Below, one piece after another: positions 9,669 through 20,495 of a stretch of DNA of 64,000 bases (within the stretch, counting starts at the first letter, position 1; the number at the start of each line of letters is the position of its first letter). Under the pieces are notes generated by a model. It saw only the letters and a list, made by a program, of their open reading frames with translations, searched no databases and had not been told where the DNA came from. The stretch is from the NCBI GenBank assembly GCA_001695595.3, contig MBPM02000012.1, positions 372,001 through 436,000 of the forward strand. Direction: 5' to 3'. The translations under genes and the position numbers were made by a program. Origin of the DNA: Plasmopara viticola. Lineage: Eukaryota > Oomycota > Peronosporomycetes > Peronosporales > Peronosporaceae.

Positions 9669-11237
9669 TCAAAAAGCTCGTCGAATCAATTTTAATTCTC
9701 TTTCTAAACGCCGATTATCATTACCTAAACCACGAGCACCTTGAAGCTTATCAAATTCATGTTTTAAAATACCTCGACGTCCCTTTTGACTACCCATACA
9801 TAATCCACTCATGGAGTCGTCAAATGAGAGAGCTCTTTGGAAACGTTTTGGATTAACGGATTTGACTATAATATTCTCCGATACAATGCGATCTCCGTAT
9901 GTATCAACAATATAGTTTAGCGCTCCAAGCCAATTAGCATTTTTATCAACACGACTCTTGATAGACGGACTGATTTCCTTCTGTTTCTTACTCATGATTG
10001 CTGCATATTCACCAAGATAATATGTTTTCTTACCTTTCTTTGGCCCTTCAAGAAATACCTTCTCATCCGCTAACCAAGGGTTGTCATTGTACAATCTGAT
10101 AAGAATATCTTTCACTTGATTATTACCATCTGATATAACCTTGTCATTTGGATCTACTGGTTGAATATTGGTATTACTGCTCGCATATGCATTCGAATCA
10201 GGATTTTTGAACATCGGTGATTGCTTGAATGAGATGATATTTTGCTTCAAAAATTTGATGTACATATCGAGTGTTGACTCCCATGAGACTTCTCTTTTGG
10301 TTTTAACTCGATCACCATCAAAAACCTTCAATTCACCATCAACTAGTTTTACTCGAAAGCCTCCATTCACTGGAATATAGCCACCGTGTTGGTTTCTTCC
10401 CTTTTTATATGGGATTGGTAATCTCGTTCCCTCAGGTAAGGTATTGTTCATCAAAATATCACGAAGCATTTCGTATGCTCCAGACTCTATGTTGAATCCA
10501 AACTGATGCGACGAGCCAATAGCAGTGTCTTTTGTCTCAATGTCAATAAGATTCAATATGTAATCATACGTTGCAACCCAATCATAGTTATTTAGTGCCT
10601 TGTTTGCTAACTTACTGTTATTCACATTAAATAGTTTACCATCCGTCCCAATATATACGTTTTTATCTGGAGTTCCAGAATTTAGAATCGGATTAACTTT
10701 TCTTTTGATAATAGTTGGGTTAATGGTGTATTGATCAATTATTTTTTCTCGTGCATTCCTTTGAAAGTTGAAGTCATTAGCTTCAACTTGAGTCCCAAAG
10801 TCATATGTACTCTGTGAGTCATCAATATCACTCAAGGAGTCTTCCTCATCTCCAATATCAGCTAAATCATATTGACTATCCATTGGTGTCATTACCGGTA
10901 CTGCCTGCATACCTGTTGAAGTCATAGATGGAGCTGATTGTACGCCCGTTGAAGTCATAGATGGAGCTGCTTGTATACCCGCTGAAGTCATTGTAGGTGT
11001 TGCTTGTACTCCCATCGTTACCATTGACGGAGTTACTTGCGATGCAGTTGGGGCTACTTTCCTTAGCAATTGTTGAAGCGTCGAAGTATCTATCGTTTGA
11101 TCCAGATCAGTAGCCCATTGCGTTAGTTTGTATCGATTATTCTTTAGGCGTGCTAATTGAAGCTACTCACGGTTCTCCTCAGCGAGCTGCTTCAATTTAA
11201 TTTTTCGATCACGGAGAGATTTAAAATTCGGAAACAT
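9669..11237 (-). pseudogene. Large unknown viral protein with repetitive N-terminal linker
   Basis: The start ATG at 11237 opens a charged helical segment (LRDRKIKLKQLAEEN). A TAG at 11163-11165 (codon 25) interrupts it, and the frame is then open to 9669, for about 522 codons. About residues 65-115 carry four to five degenerate 13-residue units of the type GVQAAPSMTST. A folded-looking, aromatic-rich domain follows (NNYDWVATYDYILNLIDIE, GGYIPVNGGFRVKL). I do not recognise the family. Its place between small capsid-type genes and the penton suggests a virion or assembly protein. Confidence 0.65.
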
Positions 11238-11275
11238 TTTGAAGTTCTCTAAGCACAGCTCTATATAAATGTAAT

Positions 11276-12145
11276 TTATTGTTTTCTATCACGAATTAAT
11301 AGCATAATCAAAGAATTGGAGTCTACAAATCTAACATTGTTAAAGTCCTGATCAACGATACTCAGAGTAATATTGCTGTATGCTCCATCATTAATCGATA
11401 ACCATTGATATTCAGGTGGTTGGATTGAGATCAACTGACCAATTGATGTCCCTTGAGGACTGAACGAAGTCAGAATATCAGGTGGTGTGCTAGCCCGATT
11501 GTTAATGAGATTACAACGAATTAAATAACTGCTGACGGGATTTACCTGTGGAGAGATGTTGCTCAGAAACACTTGATTTGTTGTTTGAATGCTTGAAGGA
11601 TATGTTCCAGCTGAAAATCCAATCACATTTGAAAATCCGTTGTTTGAAACAGTGATTCGAGGAGTATTAGTTGCGGTTGGTAATCCAGCTCCGGTTAATG
11701 AGTATAAACCAGTCGATGGACGTGAATATCCACTTGGAACAGAAGTTGGTGTTGCTAAGCAAGTAATTTCGCATGAATAGTACGTTGCGTTTTCTCTCAT
11801 AGCGATATACACAACGTTATTACCTTGAGAATCAATCAACTATGCACCGATACTAACTAACTGAGACTGAATGTAGTTTGAAATATCTGCATACGAATAG
11901 AACCCATTCGGAAGCGTGATAGAAATCGATTGATAAGTCGCCGCAGTTGGAACTAAAACGCTGAACGTGTTGTTGCTGTATAAGCTTCCATTAATGCTGA
12001 ATTGAGAGTTGTAAATCTGCAGGCTGGACAGAGCAATTTCTTGGTTTTTGAAATTCACGCTTGATCCAGTAAAGTTGAATCTAAATGTATTGTTCAAGCC
12101 ATTGGAAACAATGTTATTTCGTTTAAAAATGATAGTGCTCGTCAT
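11276..12145 (-). pseudogene. Penton-type single-jelly-roll capsid protein, one stop
   Basis: Starts at ATG 12145 with a sequence characteristic of the minor capsid/penton proteins of Polintons, virophages and relatives: NNIVSNGLNNTFRFNF, GSSVNFKNQEIALSSLQIY, then LPNGFYSYADISNYIQSQL and, after the break, NATYYSCEI. The family forms the pentameric vertex of the icosahedral capsid. One TAG at 11840-11842 interrupts an otherwise continuous frame of about 289 codons. It lies next to the ATPase and upstream of the large unknown gene on the same strand. The upstream frame is open to 12271, but ATG 12145 matches the family start better. Confidence 0.88.
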
Positions 12146-12236
12146 ATTTAGTTTGTCGTGTAGACAGCCTGCTCTATATTCCACGAGAGATATTAAATCG
12201 AAGATTTGTTTTTTGGCACAAAAACAAATCAAGATT

Positions 12237-12258
12237 TGTTTCCGCACCGGTATATTAA
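12237..12258 (-). promoter_or_regulatory. 22-bp motif shared by two late-gene leaders (copy 2)
   Basis: Matches 9641-9662 at 20 of 22 positions. It lies between the ATPase stop (12282) and the penton start (12145), followed on the minus strand by an AT-rich leader containing short inverted repeats (caagatttgtt / aacaaatcttg type). Likely a promoter or processing signal for the penton transcript. Confidence 0.45.
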
Positions 12259-12281
12259 TTAAAAACTTCACCTTTGAAATT

Positions 12282-12896
12282 CTACCGAATTTGTTGCTTC
12301 ACAGAGTCTATAAACAACATCTGTCCCTTTTCAGATGTTGCTTGTTTGTAATACCTGTAGATATCATCTTCACTTACTCCAGGTAGATTAAAATCTTTCA
12401 AAATTAGCTGAAGATCGCGTTTCGGATTTGCTTTTAGAATGGCAATGTATTCAGAATTCAATCTAATCATCTTGTCTGTAGCAAAATAACTATGAGCTAT
12501 GAATATTGTCGAAAGTCCTTTGTGTCTTCCTCGAGTGAAGAAATGACTAAACAAATCTCTCTGAAGCTTCTTATCGTTAGAGTAATCATCAATAATAACG
12601 AGTTGTAAGGCATTTGGAATCTCTTTGATAGCATCAACACTTGGAGGAGCATCAGGATCATAAAACGTTACAAAACCTTGGAGTTTCTCTTTGATGTAGT
12701 CGTATAACTCTTGATCAGGGTTGCGAGCTATAATATGTAAGTGACTATAGACGTGTGGAGACTATTTAAGTATATGGAAAGCTAGATTTGATTTACCAGA
12801 GAAGCTTGGGCCTAAAACTATCATTCGGAAGAGCTTCTGGATACCAAGCTTTTCATTTACTCCAAACGATTTCTTCTTGAACTCCTTTGGGAGCAT
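12282..12896 (-). pseudogene. FtsK/HerA-type genome packaging ATPase, one stop
   Basis: The viral DNA-packaging motor of Polintons and related viruses. Reading minus from ATG 12896, the Walker A motif is GPSFSGKSN and Walker B is LQLVIIDDYS, followed by FFTRGRHKGLSTIFIAHS, which is typical of the family. A TAG at 12762-12764 interrupts the frame shortly after Walker A; otherwise about 205 codons are continuous. ATG 12896 is the only good candidate start, since no ATG lies upstream in frame before the divergent spike gene. It shares a roughly 70-bp AT-rich intergenic region with the spike gene. Confidence 0.9.
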
Positions 12897-12937
12897 CCCA
12901 CCAAAATCAGGAATTGAACTATCTTGAAAAGCTAAAA

Positions 12938-12966
12938 TCTTTTGGTATATATAATAGAATAAAAAT
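12938..12966. promoter_or_regulatory. Divergent promoter region between ATPase and spike
   Basis: Contains ttggtatatataatag just upstream of the spike ATG at 12967 and facing the ATPase gene on the other strand. TATA-like on both strands. It resembles the gctatatataagc element between capsid and protease genes. Confidence 0.45.
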
Positions 12967-15574
12967 ATGCTTCCTTCAAGTTATATATCATCGTTGTACA
13001 ATCCATTAGACTATATTGGCTCCTTTGACTATCTAACTATTAGTATTGGAGATTTGCGATATAACAAGCGAAACGGTGTAAATTACACTTCGGATTCGTA
13101 CATTACAGGGAATATATATCGAAATGGAACAATGATTGATTTGAGTGCGCTGTCGGGTATCACACCAGGAATTGCTTCTGCTGGTAAATTGATTGCTGTT
13201 GATTCAAATAGAGACATCACTAACATTAATAGTCTCTCAGCGTCGCAATTAACTGGTACCCTTCAAACTGCAGCTCAACCAAATATCACCTCGCTTGGAA
13301 CACTATCATCAACACTGAATATTAGTGGATCTACTCCTATAACTTGTAATAACTCCCTATCGAGCAGCACATGCTCAATATCTGTTGATTCTGTATCTGG
13401 AGATCAGACATTTGGCAGTACAACAGCGAATAAGTTTCATTTGAGAACAAATGGAAATAGAAAAATAACGATAGGATCCACAGGTTTAGTTGGCATTAAT
13501 AATACATCTCCAGCTAAACAATTAGATATTATCGGATCGACAGCATTAACAAACTCATTGTATCAAATCACTGATGAAACAGTTATTTATCAGCAGTGGT
13601 TCGATGGAACTCAATGTTGTCTTCAAACGTTTTCAAATCATCCATTGACTTTTGCATCAAATAATGGATTTGTGCAAATGTCAGTATTAACGAATGGAAA
13701 TGTAGCTGTTAATAACACATTGACAGCTACGAATATATCCGCTTCAACATTATATGGAACACTTCAAACAGCTGCTCAGCCTAATATTACATCGATTGGA
13801 ATTTTAGCTACTCTTACGGCTACATCAATTACTGGAACGCTTCAAAAAGCGGTTCAGCCTAATATTACCTCAGTAGGAACTTTAACATCACTGAATACAG
13901 TAGGATTAATAACCGCTACTTTAACTGCTAATGGGCAATCGTTTAGATCTATAAATGGTACATCAACATGTGCTCTGTTTCATTTTAACAATGGGGATGC
14001 TTATTTTGGAACATCTACAGCAAACAATTTAGTCTTTCAAAGAAGTAATACAGGAAGAATGACAATTAGCTCAACGAGCGCTGTATCTGGTATCTCATCA
14101 TTAAGCGCTACTTCTATTACAGGAACTTTACAAACAGCAGCTCAACCTAATATTACATCTACAGGAGATTTAACGCTACCTACGTCATTGACAATTACAA
14201 ATGGTACTTCTCCAATATCAATCAGTAATAAAACATCAACGAGTACCTTTCGCTTAACCATTCAAAATAGTGGTGGTGCTCAAGATATTGGCGCTTTTAC
14301 AAGCCATAGCTTCTTTTTAAATTCAAACAATACAAGACGATTACAATGTGATACTTCAGGTAATATTGATATTTTAAATCATAACGCTTCTACGGTGGGA
14401 TTAAAACTTGGTGGAACATTAATTACATCGTCGGCTACTGAATTAAACTTTTTATCTGGAGCGACTGCTGGGACAGCAAGTGCAAGTAAAGCTCTTGTGG
14501 TTGATTCAAACAGAAGCATCACGAATATTGCAAAAAAAAATTTAACGAGCTCTGATGCTACAACGACTACCGGAACTACCAATGCAAGTGCTTTTGGATT
14601 GAATATACTGGCTACAACTAATGCAAATGGTCAATATAACGCTGCAGGAATAACTTTTAGAAACGCTCTTAGCGATGGCATGCCTCATGGAGTAATTTTA
14701 TGTCAAAGAACAGCTGCTGCTGCTGCTGGAGATCTAGTGTTTCTGACTCAATCAGCGACCAATAATTTATTAGAGACTTTACGTTGTTTATCAACTGGAG
14801 CTATTGCTGTTAATGCTACAGCCAACGCTGGAATTACTTGCTTTGGTTCCGCAAACTATGTTGATGGTTCATACCAGAAAGTATTAGATTTGCAATCAAA
14901 CAATGTGTCGCCAATAGATTTCTGTATTGAAATTAAATCTGGAACAAACGCAACAAGTACAAATGCTACTTGGATGGGCAATTTGACTAATAATGACTTG
15001 CGTTTCGGAGTCAATAACTCAACTAAAATGATTCTTGATACAAATGTACGACTGGGAATAGGTACAACAACACCAAGATCTACTTTGCATGTTAGTGGAA
15101 CTGTTTCTAATACATTTAATGTTGGAGGTTCTTTATATTCTACTGGGACATCAACAGCATACACTACAAGTCAATTGGGCCCCGTTACGGTGAGCGTCGC
15201 TGCTATGTTTGGGGTCCGATTCAGTGTTCATCGATTTATTGTACATCGGATCGGAGATGCAAGGACATTATCGACCAAACAGACACTGATTATTGCGATA
15301 AATTTTATGATATAAACGTTTATGAATACAAATACAAAGGGTCAGATGAAACCATTCCAAAAATTGGTTTTATTAGTCAAGACTTGTATGCAGCTGGATA
15401 CATAAAATTACTCTCAATGACACCAAATGAAAATTTGAAGAAAGTGGGTGAAGATGACATTGAAGGATATCAGATGAACATCGATTATAGTAAAATTACA
15501 GCGATCAACTTCTGTATGATAAAAAATTACTCAATCGTGTGAAGCAACTGGAGATGGAGCTGAAGCATAAATGA
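12967..15574 (+). pseudogene. Spike/fibre-like repeat protein with C-terminal S74 chaperone domain, frameshifted
   Basis: The open frame (12967-15315) encodes a Ser/Thr/Asn-rich protein. It has four copies of a unit like TGTLQTAAQPNITSLGTL (near residues 95, 264, 287 and 390) and repeated SATSITG/AVDSNR blocks, typical of beta-structured fibres. After a frame change near 15180 (C-run in gggcccc), the next frame reads CTSDRRCKDII, then YDINVYEYKYKG and PKIGFISQDLYAAGY. These mark an S74 intramolecular chaperone, which trimerises the fibre and then cuts itself off at the Ser of the S-D motif. A second shift near 15520 (A-run) precedes a coiled-coil tail ending at 15574. Likely a host-attachment spike. 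Confidence 0.85.
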
Positions 15575-15638
15575 GTGAAGCGCAAAAGATTTGTCAACAG
15601 AAAAACTTGATTACTTTTGCCGGCTGACGGACACCAAT

Positions 15639-17414
15639 CTACTTATATTCAACCACTTCACCGGTTAAACGATTAATAGACATAGAACGACCGTATACGA
15701 CGAGAATTAGACAATTCATTCCTTGACTGCAAGTATTGGTACCGGAGACAAGGATAGATTGAGGCACGTCTGGATTCGTTAATCGAGAGCAGTCTGCGAT
15801 TAGAACACGCTGACAAACATCCCATTTGTAGGAATCAAATAATCCATTGCTAATCTCATGCGATAGAGCTCCATTAATAGCTCCGAGCTTCTTGACTTCG
15901 TCTTGGAACGATTCAAACGAGTAATCATGCGTTTTGTTGAATACATTTTCATTGCCAACCATTACTTGGAAATTGCGAATGGTTGCTCCTGGCTGACAAG
16001 TCCATGGAGCACTGTCAAATGGGGATTAGAATTGCTCAATATTCGTTGCGCTTACGAAATGACCACTGCTGGTTTCACTGAATGGAATTAGAGCAATGTA
16101 TTTGATATTCTTTAAGCTTGAAGATAATTGAAAGCTAAACGGAGCGTTTTGCTGAGAGTTTTGTTGACCAGTGCCTGCTTTTGATTTGAAGTACTGTGGG
16201 TAGCAATCGAGGTAATTGATTTTCTTAACAGTTTTAGCAACAATTTGACTTTGATTCGCAATATCATAGAAAGGAATATATAGACGAATCGTTGTAAATG
16301 GGAAGATTTGACCAGAAGTAGAGATCTGTGTAATGTTGTTAGACATAACGCCGAAAGCAACTCGTAGTGACCCAGCTGCACCAGTTGTAAGTTTTCCTGC
16401 ATTTGGATTACCTGGGGCCGCACTTGATACCATAACTGGAACCGTCGAGCAACCGTTTAGGGAGAGAGAGGATAAGCTCATTAAATCACCAGTTGCAGTT
16501 GTGATATCAACAAAGCCGGTATTGAACGTCATCGTTAATTTGATTTGAGGGTTCGCAACAAGATCCAATTCTTTGAAGATGGGATGGAGGTCAACTAAAC
16601 GAAGCTTTAACTTATAATACCACGTACCAGCAACACCTCCAGGGGTAGTAACGCCAGCTACGTATCCGCCAGTACCTTGTTGTTGAATTTTAGAAAGAAT
16701 TGCGCCACTTCGCGTTGTCGGCCATCCAAGAGGGTTTGTTGCTGTGATCGTTGCTCCAGTAGCATCAGAGGTACCAATTCGTTGTGGATTCCAAATTAGA
16801 CGCTGAATTAGTCCGTTATTAAGAGCTGGAGTTGTTTCTGGAATTAAACCAGTAGCTACAGTCGTGGCAGCATTAACAGAATTATTTACAAAACCATCTC
16901 CTTGTGTTGAAGCGGCAGGATTGCTACTACTTTGTGGGAAATTCAGACTAACTACATCATCTGGAGCAAGATAGCAGTCTGCACCGTTCTTTAATAAATC
17001 ATCATCACACCATTCATTTTGAGCAATTAAATTGTTCCAATAATTTTTATAGTCATTGCTCGTAATGACACTTTTACCATTAATTTCAACCGCTAATTTA
17101 TCTAAAATGTTCCATACACCAGCTTTTAATCCTACCGCAAAACGATTTAGAGTACCATTAAGAGCAGAGGCAGACGTATTTTTAACCGTTACTACATAAG
17201 GAACGACTACATATGCATCTCGAAGACTGCCATAGCCAGTTGAGCCATTTAGTTGTGAAGTTGCATTAATGATGACAGTTCCCGATTGATACGAACCGTT
17301 GTTGTCATCAACGACATTTACAACACGCTTGTCTTTGCTGATACTGACAACTGGATCCGGATTAGTTGTTGAATCGAATAAAAACGAATATGCTAATTGG
17401 GTACCATCACTCAT
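15639..17414 (-). pseudogene. Double-jelly-roll major capsid protein, one stop
   Basis: Main icosahedral shell protein. It starts at ATG 17414 (MSDGTQLAYSFLFD), about 591 codons. Family features: KAGVWNILDKLAVEINGKSVI, YKNYWNNLIAQNEWC, LRLVDLHPIF and a C-terminal part with FNKTHDYSFESFQDE and YGRSMSINRLTGEVVEYK. A single TAA at 16026-16028 (codon 463) breaks the frame; the residues on both sides join in frame. It is divergent from the protease gene with a shared TATA-like region. Length and order fit Polinton/polinton-like virus capsids. Confidence 0.93.
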
Positions 17415-17450
17415 TATTAAAATTGAAGTTGATGCCTGTTATAGCATGAT

Positions 17451-17466
17451 TAGCTATATATAAGCA
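17451..17466. promoter_or_regulatory. Palindromic TATA element between capsid and protease genes
   Basis: tagctatatataagc is nearly self-complementary and sits in the 92-bp gap between the divergent capsid (start 17414, minus) and protease (start 17507, plus) genes. Likely serves both directions. Confidence 0.5.
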
Positions 17467-17506
17467 TTACATAAAGATTTTTAGATTAAACAAATTGGTT
17501 GAATCG

Positions 17507-17860
17507 ATGGCTAATGAAGTACAAGAGCTCGCAAATCAGCTGAAAGTTCATGTTGATGACATAACAGATTTTGGAAAATTGAGTGGCCTTCTAGGGAATG
17601 GAAGCTATATTATATTACTTCGACTAGACTCAGGTCTAGGCCATTGGGTTTGTGTGTGCAGCAATGAATACTTTAATTCAATGGGTTTGGGGCCTCCAAG
17701 CGTTCTGGGTGCTATAAATTTTTATGATAAAAAGTATCAAGGGACCTATAATTCGTATTGCGGGTTATGGTACTTATTGTATTTATATAGTAGGCAACAC
17801 AATCGTTCTGACTTGTTGGATAAATTTAACGACTTGAATACAGAAGTTTCGGTTCGTTAA
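17507..17860 (+). CDS. Adenovirus-like cysteine protease
   Basis: Maturation protease of Polinton-type virions, which cleaves minor capsid precursors. ATG 17507 fits better than the upstream TTG 17495 and gives 117 residues. Catalytic landmarks: His46 in GHWVCV, then EYFNSMG with Asn57 where relatives usually have Asp/Glu (YFDS-like), then Gln78 and Cys85 in KKYQGTYNSYCGLW. The ORF has no break, but the Asn at the acidic site could lower or abolish activity; the nearby Glu54 might substitute. It is followed closely by another plus-strand gene. Confidence 0.85.
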   Translation: MANEVQELANQLKVHVDDITDFGKLSGLLGNGSYIILLRLDSGLGHWVCVCSNEYFNSMGLGPPSVLGAINFYDKKYQGTYNSYCGLWYLLYLYSRQHNRSDLLDKFNDLNTEVSVR

Positions 17861-17870
17861 TATAGTAGTC

Positions 17871-18262
17871 ATGAATAGAATCAGGCGTTATGGAGATACT
17901 GGAGTTGATGAAGTTGCTCCAAAAGATGATCATAGAATCGATGCAATAATGAAAGAATTGGAGTATCTTCAATCTGAATTAGCTGAAAAAAGGTTGAAAC
18001 ATCCATCTCAAAGCACTTTAATGACGAGATATTTACAAAAGATAGAGAAGCTTCACTCAAAGATGGCTTTGTTAGTAAAGAAGACTATCTCGATATCCCA
18101 TTAACAATACTGAATGCTAGATACAAAAAGTGGTGCATCGATACTGGACATAATCGTATGTTGCGTAAAGCGATCATTGAGAACATTCGAAACGATAAGG
18201 TTGATCGAGTTGTATTCAAATATTATGATGGATACGACAAAATACGGGTTTACCCGCATTAG
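17871..18262 (+). pseudogene. Unknown viral protein (about 130 aa), frameshifted
   Basis: Starts 8 bp after the protease stop, so probably co-transcribed. The N-terminal half is charged and helical (RIDAIMKELEYLQSELAEKRLK). The first frame stops at 18104. From about 18062 the neighbouring frame continues convincingly (KEDYLDIPLTILNARYKKWC, RNDKVDRVVFKYYDGYDKIR) to TAG at 18260-18262. I do not recognise the family. Position next to the protease and capsid suggests a virion role. Confidence 0.6.
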
Positions 18263-18373
18263 TGTGCTTTTCCTTTATAAACTGACACTTGTTGCTACTT
18301 GCACTCATCAAAATAATTACTTTACAAAGCTGTATGAAGTCAGATGTTGAATGCTTTGCTATTTTCTGGTACT

Positions 18374-18510
18374 CTATAAATCACTCGTTATTTTGGCTTC
18401 AACCGGTTCATGCAGTTCAATATCGTCAACATAACCAGTATCATCGGTATCGGGTAGATACGAATATCCATGCTTCTTGTGTCTATATAAGTAAATACAT
18501 ATTGTATTCA
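18374..18510 (-). pseudogene. Possible 3' fragment of a viral gene next to the CRN
   Basis: A short minus-strand frame without ATG reads YLYRHKKHGYSYLPDTDDTG then DDIELHEPVEAKITSDL before a TAG at 18374-18376. Its acidic, coding-like composition in AT-rich viral sequence suggests a gene end. Together with the minus-strand frame at 20496-20696 on the other side of the CRN, it may be one viral gene split by the cargo. Tentative. Confidence 0.3.
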
Positions 18511-18615
18511 ATCACCCAAATGGGGATGTCAAAAACCCAACGTTGGGTTGCACCGTTTGATTGGATGAAATACGAATAAAGAGAACGTCACTCGCAGAAA
18601 GCAATTGGAAACATA

Positions 18616-20454
18616 ATGAAGCTGTTTTGCGCGGTTGTAGGGGAGAAGGGAAGCGCGTTCCCCGTGACGATCAATGCGAGCGAATCTGTGAGTGACTTGA
18701 AGGAGGCGATCAAGGAGAAGAAGGAGAACGATCTCAAGGCGATCGATGCGGACAAGCTGCAATTGTTCCTCGCCAGGAAGGGCGACAATACATGGCTCGA
18801 TAGAAGCGGCGCAGAAGCTTTGACGCTCGATGAAAATGGACACCCCGAAGGCTTTGCACACATGGACGAGTTAAACTGGATTGAGGATTACTACGGCGAA
18901 GAATTTCAACCAAAACGAAGGGAAATCCACGTGTTGGTGGTGGTTCCGGAAGTTGATCAGGAGCAATGGGATGAGCAACTGGCACGCAAGAAGGCCAGAT
19001 CATTGACTGTCATCGAGGTCGAGAGGATGGATTCAATTGCAGCCACCTTGGATATCGGCAGGTGGCAAATTGGTGGCATCGCACTCGACATTCGCCACGT
19101 CGAGCCGGATTTTCCCGCGTGGTTCTATGTTCGGAAGGAAACGCAGGACATCATCAAGATATTCAACGACCATATGGAAAAGAAGCTCAGCACTGTGTTT
19201 GTGGGGACACCTGGTGTTGGGAAGAGCATGATAGTCGTGTTGTTTGCGTTCTACATGGCTTTGCTTCAACAGAAACGCGTCGTCTTGTTTCGGAAGCTGA
19301 AAAAGGAAGGATTCTCCTTGCTGTATCTGGATGGAAAGAACAAGCAATATTGGCGAAGTAACAAGGCGAGCTTGAGTGATCTTGATGAACTGCGTGGTCA
19401 AGATTTTGAATTGTGTCTGGACGGTCTCATGCACAAGGACATTGCCGAAAACTTTGCAACGCTGGCGTCGTTCCGAATGCTTGCCACGTCTGTCCAGTAT
19501 CCAATGAAGAACGACGACGGTCCTGTACTGAGGCGTTGTCTAGTGCCCTTTTGGTCCAAGGTGGATTTGAAATCTGTTGGGGCGCATTTTCAATGGACGG
19601 AACACAATATCAAGGACAGGTACTACTACTCGGGTGGCAACTTGCGCGACTTCTTGTCGGAGAAGAGCGTTGTCATAGATTCAATTGACCAGGCTATTGG
19701 TCTCGTTGATGCGCAAGTGGCCGAACTTTTGAATACCCAGTATGCTATTGGCTCGGAGAAACAAATTGATCGCTTACGGATGACGTCAGTTCGAGCGAGT
19801 AAGCAGGATCCCAAGAACCAAAGCAGCTCGGGGAAGTATACGATGACGAGGTCGTGGTTTTGTGTGATCACCTCCGAGTATGCGTTGAGGCAACTTGGCA
19901 AAATCGTGGCGCCATCCTACTATGAGGAGTTGTGGTCAAAAGGTCGCATGCTTGGCGACGATGGGTTGATGGGAATTGCATTCGAGAATTACGTGCATGC
20001 GATGGCAAGAGACGGACAGAAGCTCGAGTTGCAGGTGAGGACGTACGACCGAAGAAATAAGAACCAGCATACATATTCTGCGTTGGAATTCGAAGCCAAC
20101 GCGTATCTCTATGAAGGCACTGATGCAGCGGAATGCGAAGCAATCATGCAGCAACTTGCGGATGTCGACTATTGGTATCCCTGCACACGTTGTTTGGAGA
20201 CTATCGACAGTGTTGCCAAGCTGAACATGGGTGGGGAACATAACGTGGTTGGCTTGATCCAAATAACGAAGTCCGACAATCATAAAATTGACTCAGTGGC
20301 ACTTGACAAGTATGCGAAGATGTTTCCGGACGGTGCCAGATATATTGCGGTGGTGCCAGACAAGGAGACCAGTGATAAATTTCGACTTGCTCCAGCTGAT
20401 CCTCCAACCCAAGTGCTGTTGTACGTTGCGTATGTCGCAACCTGGAGTCCGTGA
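18616..20454 (+). CDS. Crinkler (CRN) effector: LFLAK-type leader, NTPase and nuclease-like C-terminus
   Basis: An unbroken ORF of 612 residues. The N-terminus is the oomycete CRN header: a ubiquitin-like start (MKLFCAVVGEKGSAFPVTI), LQLFLAR at 48-54 (consensus LxLFLAK) and HVLVVVPE at 105-112 (HVLVxxP), which closes the trafficking region. Residues 195-205 are a P-loop (FVGTPGVGKSM) of the NTPase common in CRN and RHS-type proteins. The C-terminus (about 519-560) has WYPCTRCLETIDS and GLIQITKSDNHKID, resembling the restriction-endonuclease-like domain paired with that NTPase. Known CRNs act in host nuclei. It lies inside the viral TIRs between viral genes and is more GC-rich and less decayed than they are. 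Confidence 0.93.
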   Translation: MKLFCAVVGEKGSAFPVTINASESVSDLKEAIKEKKENDLKAIDADKLQLFLARKGDNTWLDRSGAEALTLDENGHPEGFAHMDELNWIEDYYGEEFQPKRREIHVLVVVPEVDQEQWDEQLARKKARSLTVIEVERMDSIAATLDIGRWQIGGIALDIRHVEPDFPAWFYVRKETQDIIKIFNDHMEKKLSTVFVGTPGVGKSMIVVLFAFYMALLQQKRVVLFRKLKKEGFSLLYLDGKNKQYWRSNKASLSDLDELRGQDFELCLDGLMHKDIAENFATLASFRMLATSVQYPMKNDDGPVLRRCLVPFWSKVDLKSVGAHFQWTEHNIKDRYYYSGGNLRDFLSEKSVVIDSIDQAIGLVDAQVAELLNTQYAIGSEKQIDRLRMTSVRASKQDPKNQSSSGKYTMTRSWFCVITSEYALRQLGKIVAPSYYEELWSKGRMLGDDGLMGIAFENYVHAMARDGQKLELQVRTYDRRNKNQHTYSALEFEANAYLYEGTDAAECEAIMQQLADVDYWYPCTRCLETIDSVAKLNMGGEHNVVGLIQITKSDNHKIDSVALDKYAKMFPDGARYIAVVPDKETSDKFRLAPADPPTQVLLYVAYVATWSP

Positions 20455-20495
20455 AACCATGTGCTGCAGAATTAAGCTTTTCTCTGATAGCCTGT

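Noticed and set aside
10168..10380. Plus-strand ORF within the large unknown viral gene
   Set aside because: Shadow frame opposite a long, better supported minus-strand gene.
4013..16028. Viral stop codons as a variant genetic code
   Set aside because: All three stops occur, frameshifts accompany them, and intact host genes in the window use the standard code; decay is simpler.
19033..20440. Several antisense and alternate-frame ORFs over the CRN
   Set aside because: They are shadows of the CRN frame, which has clear motifs throughout.
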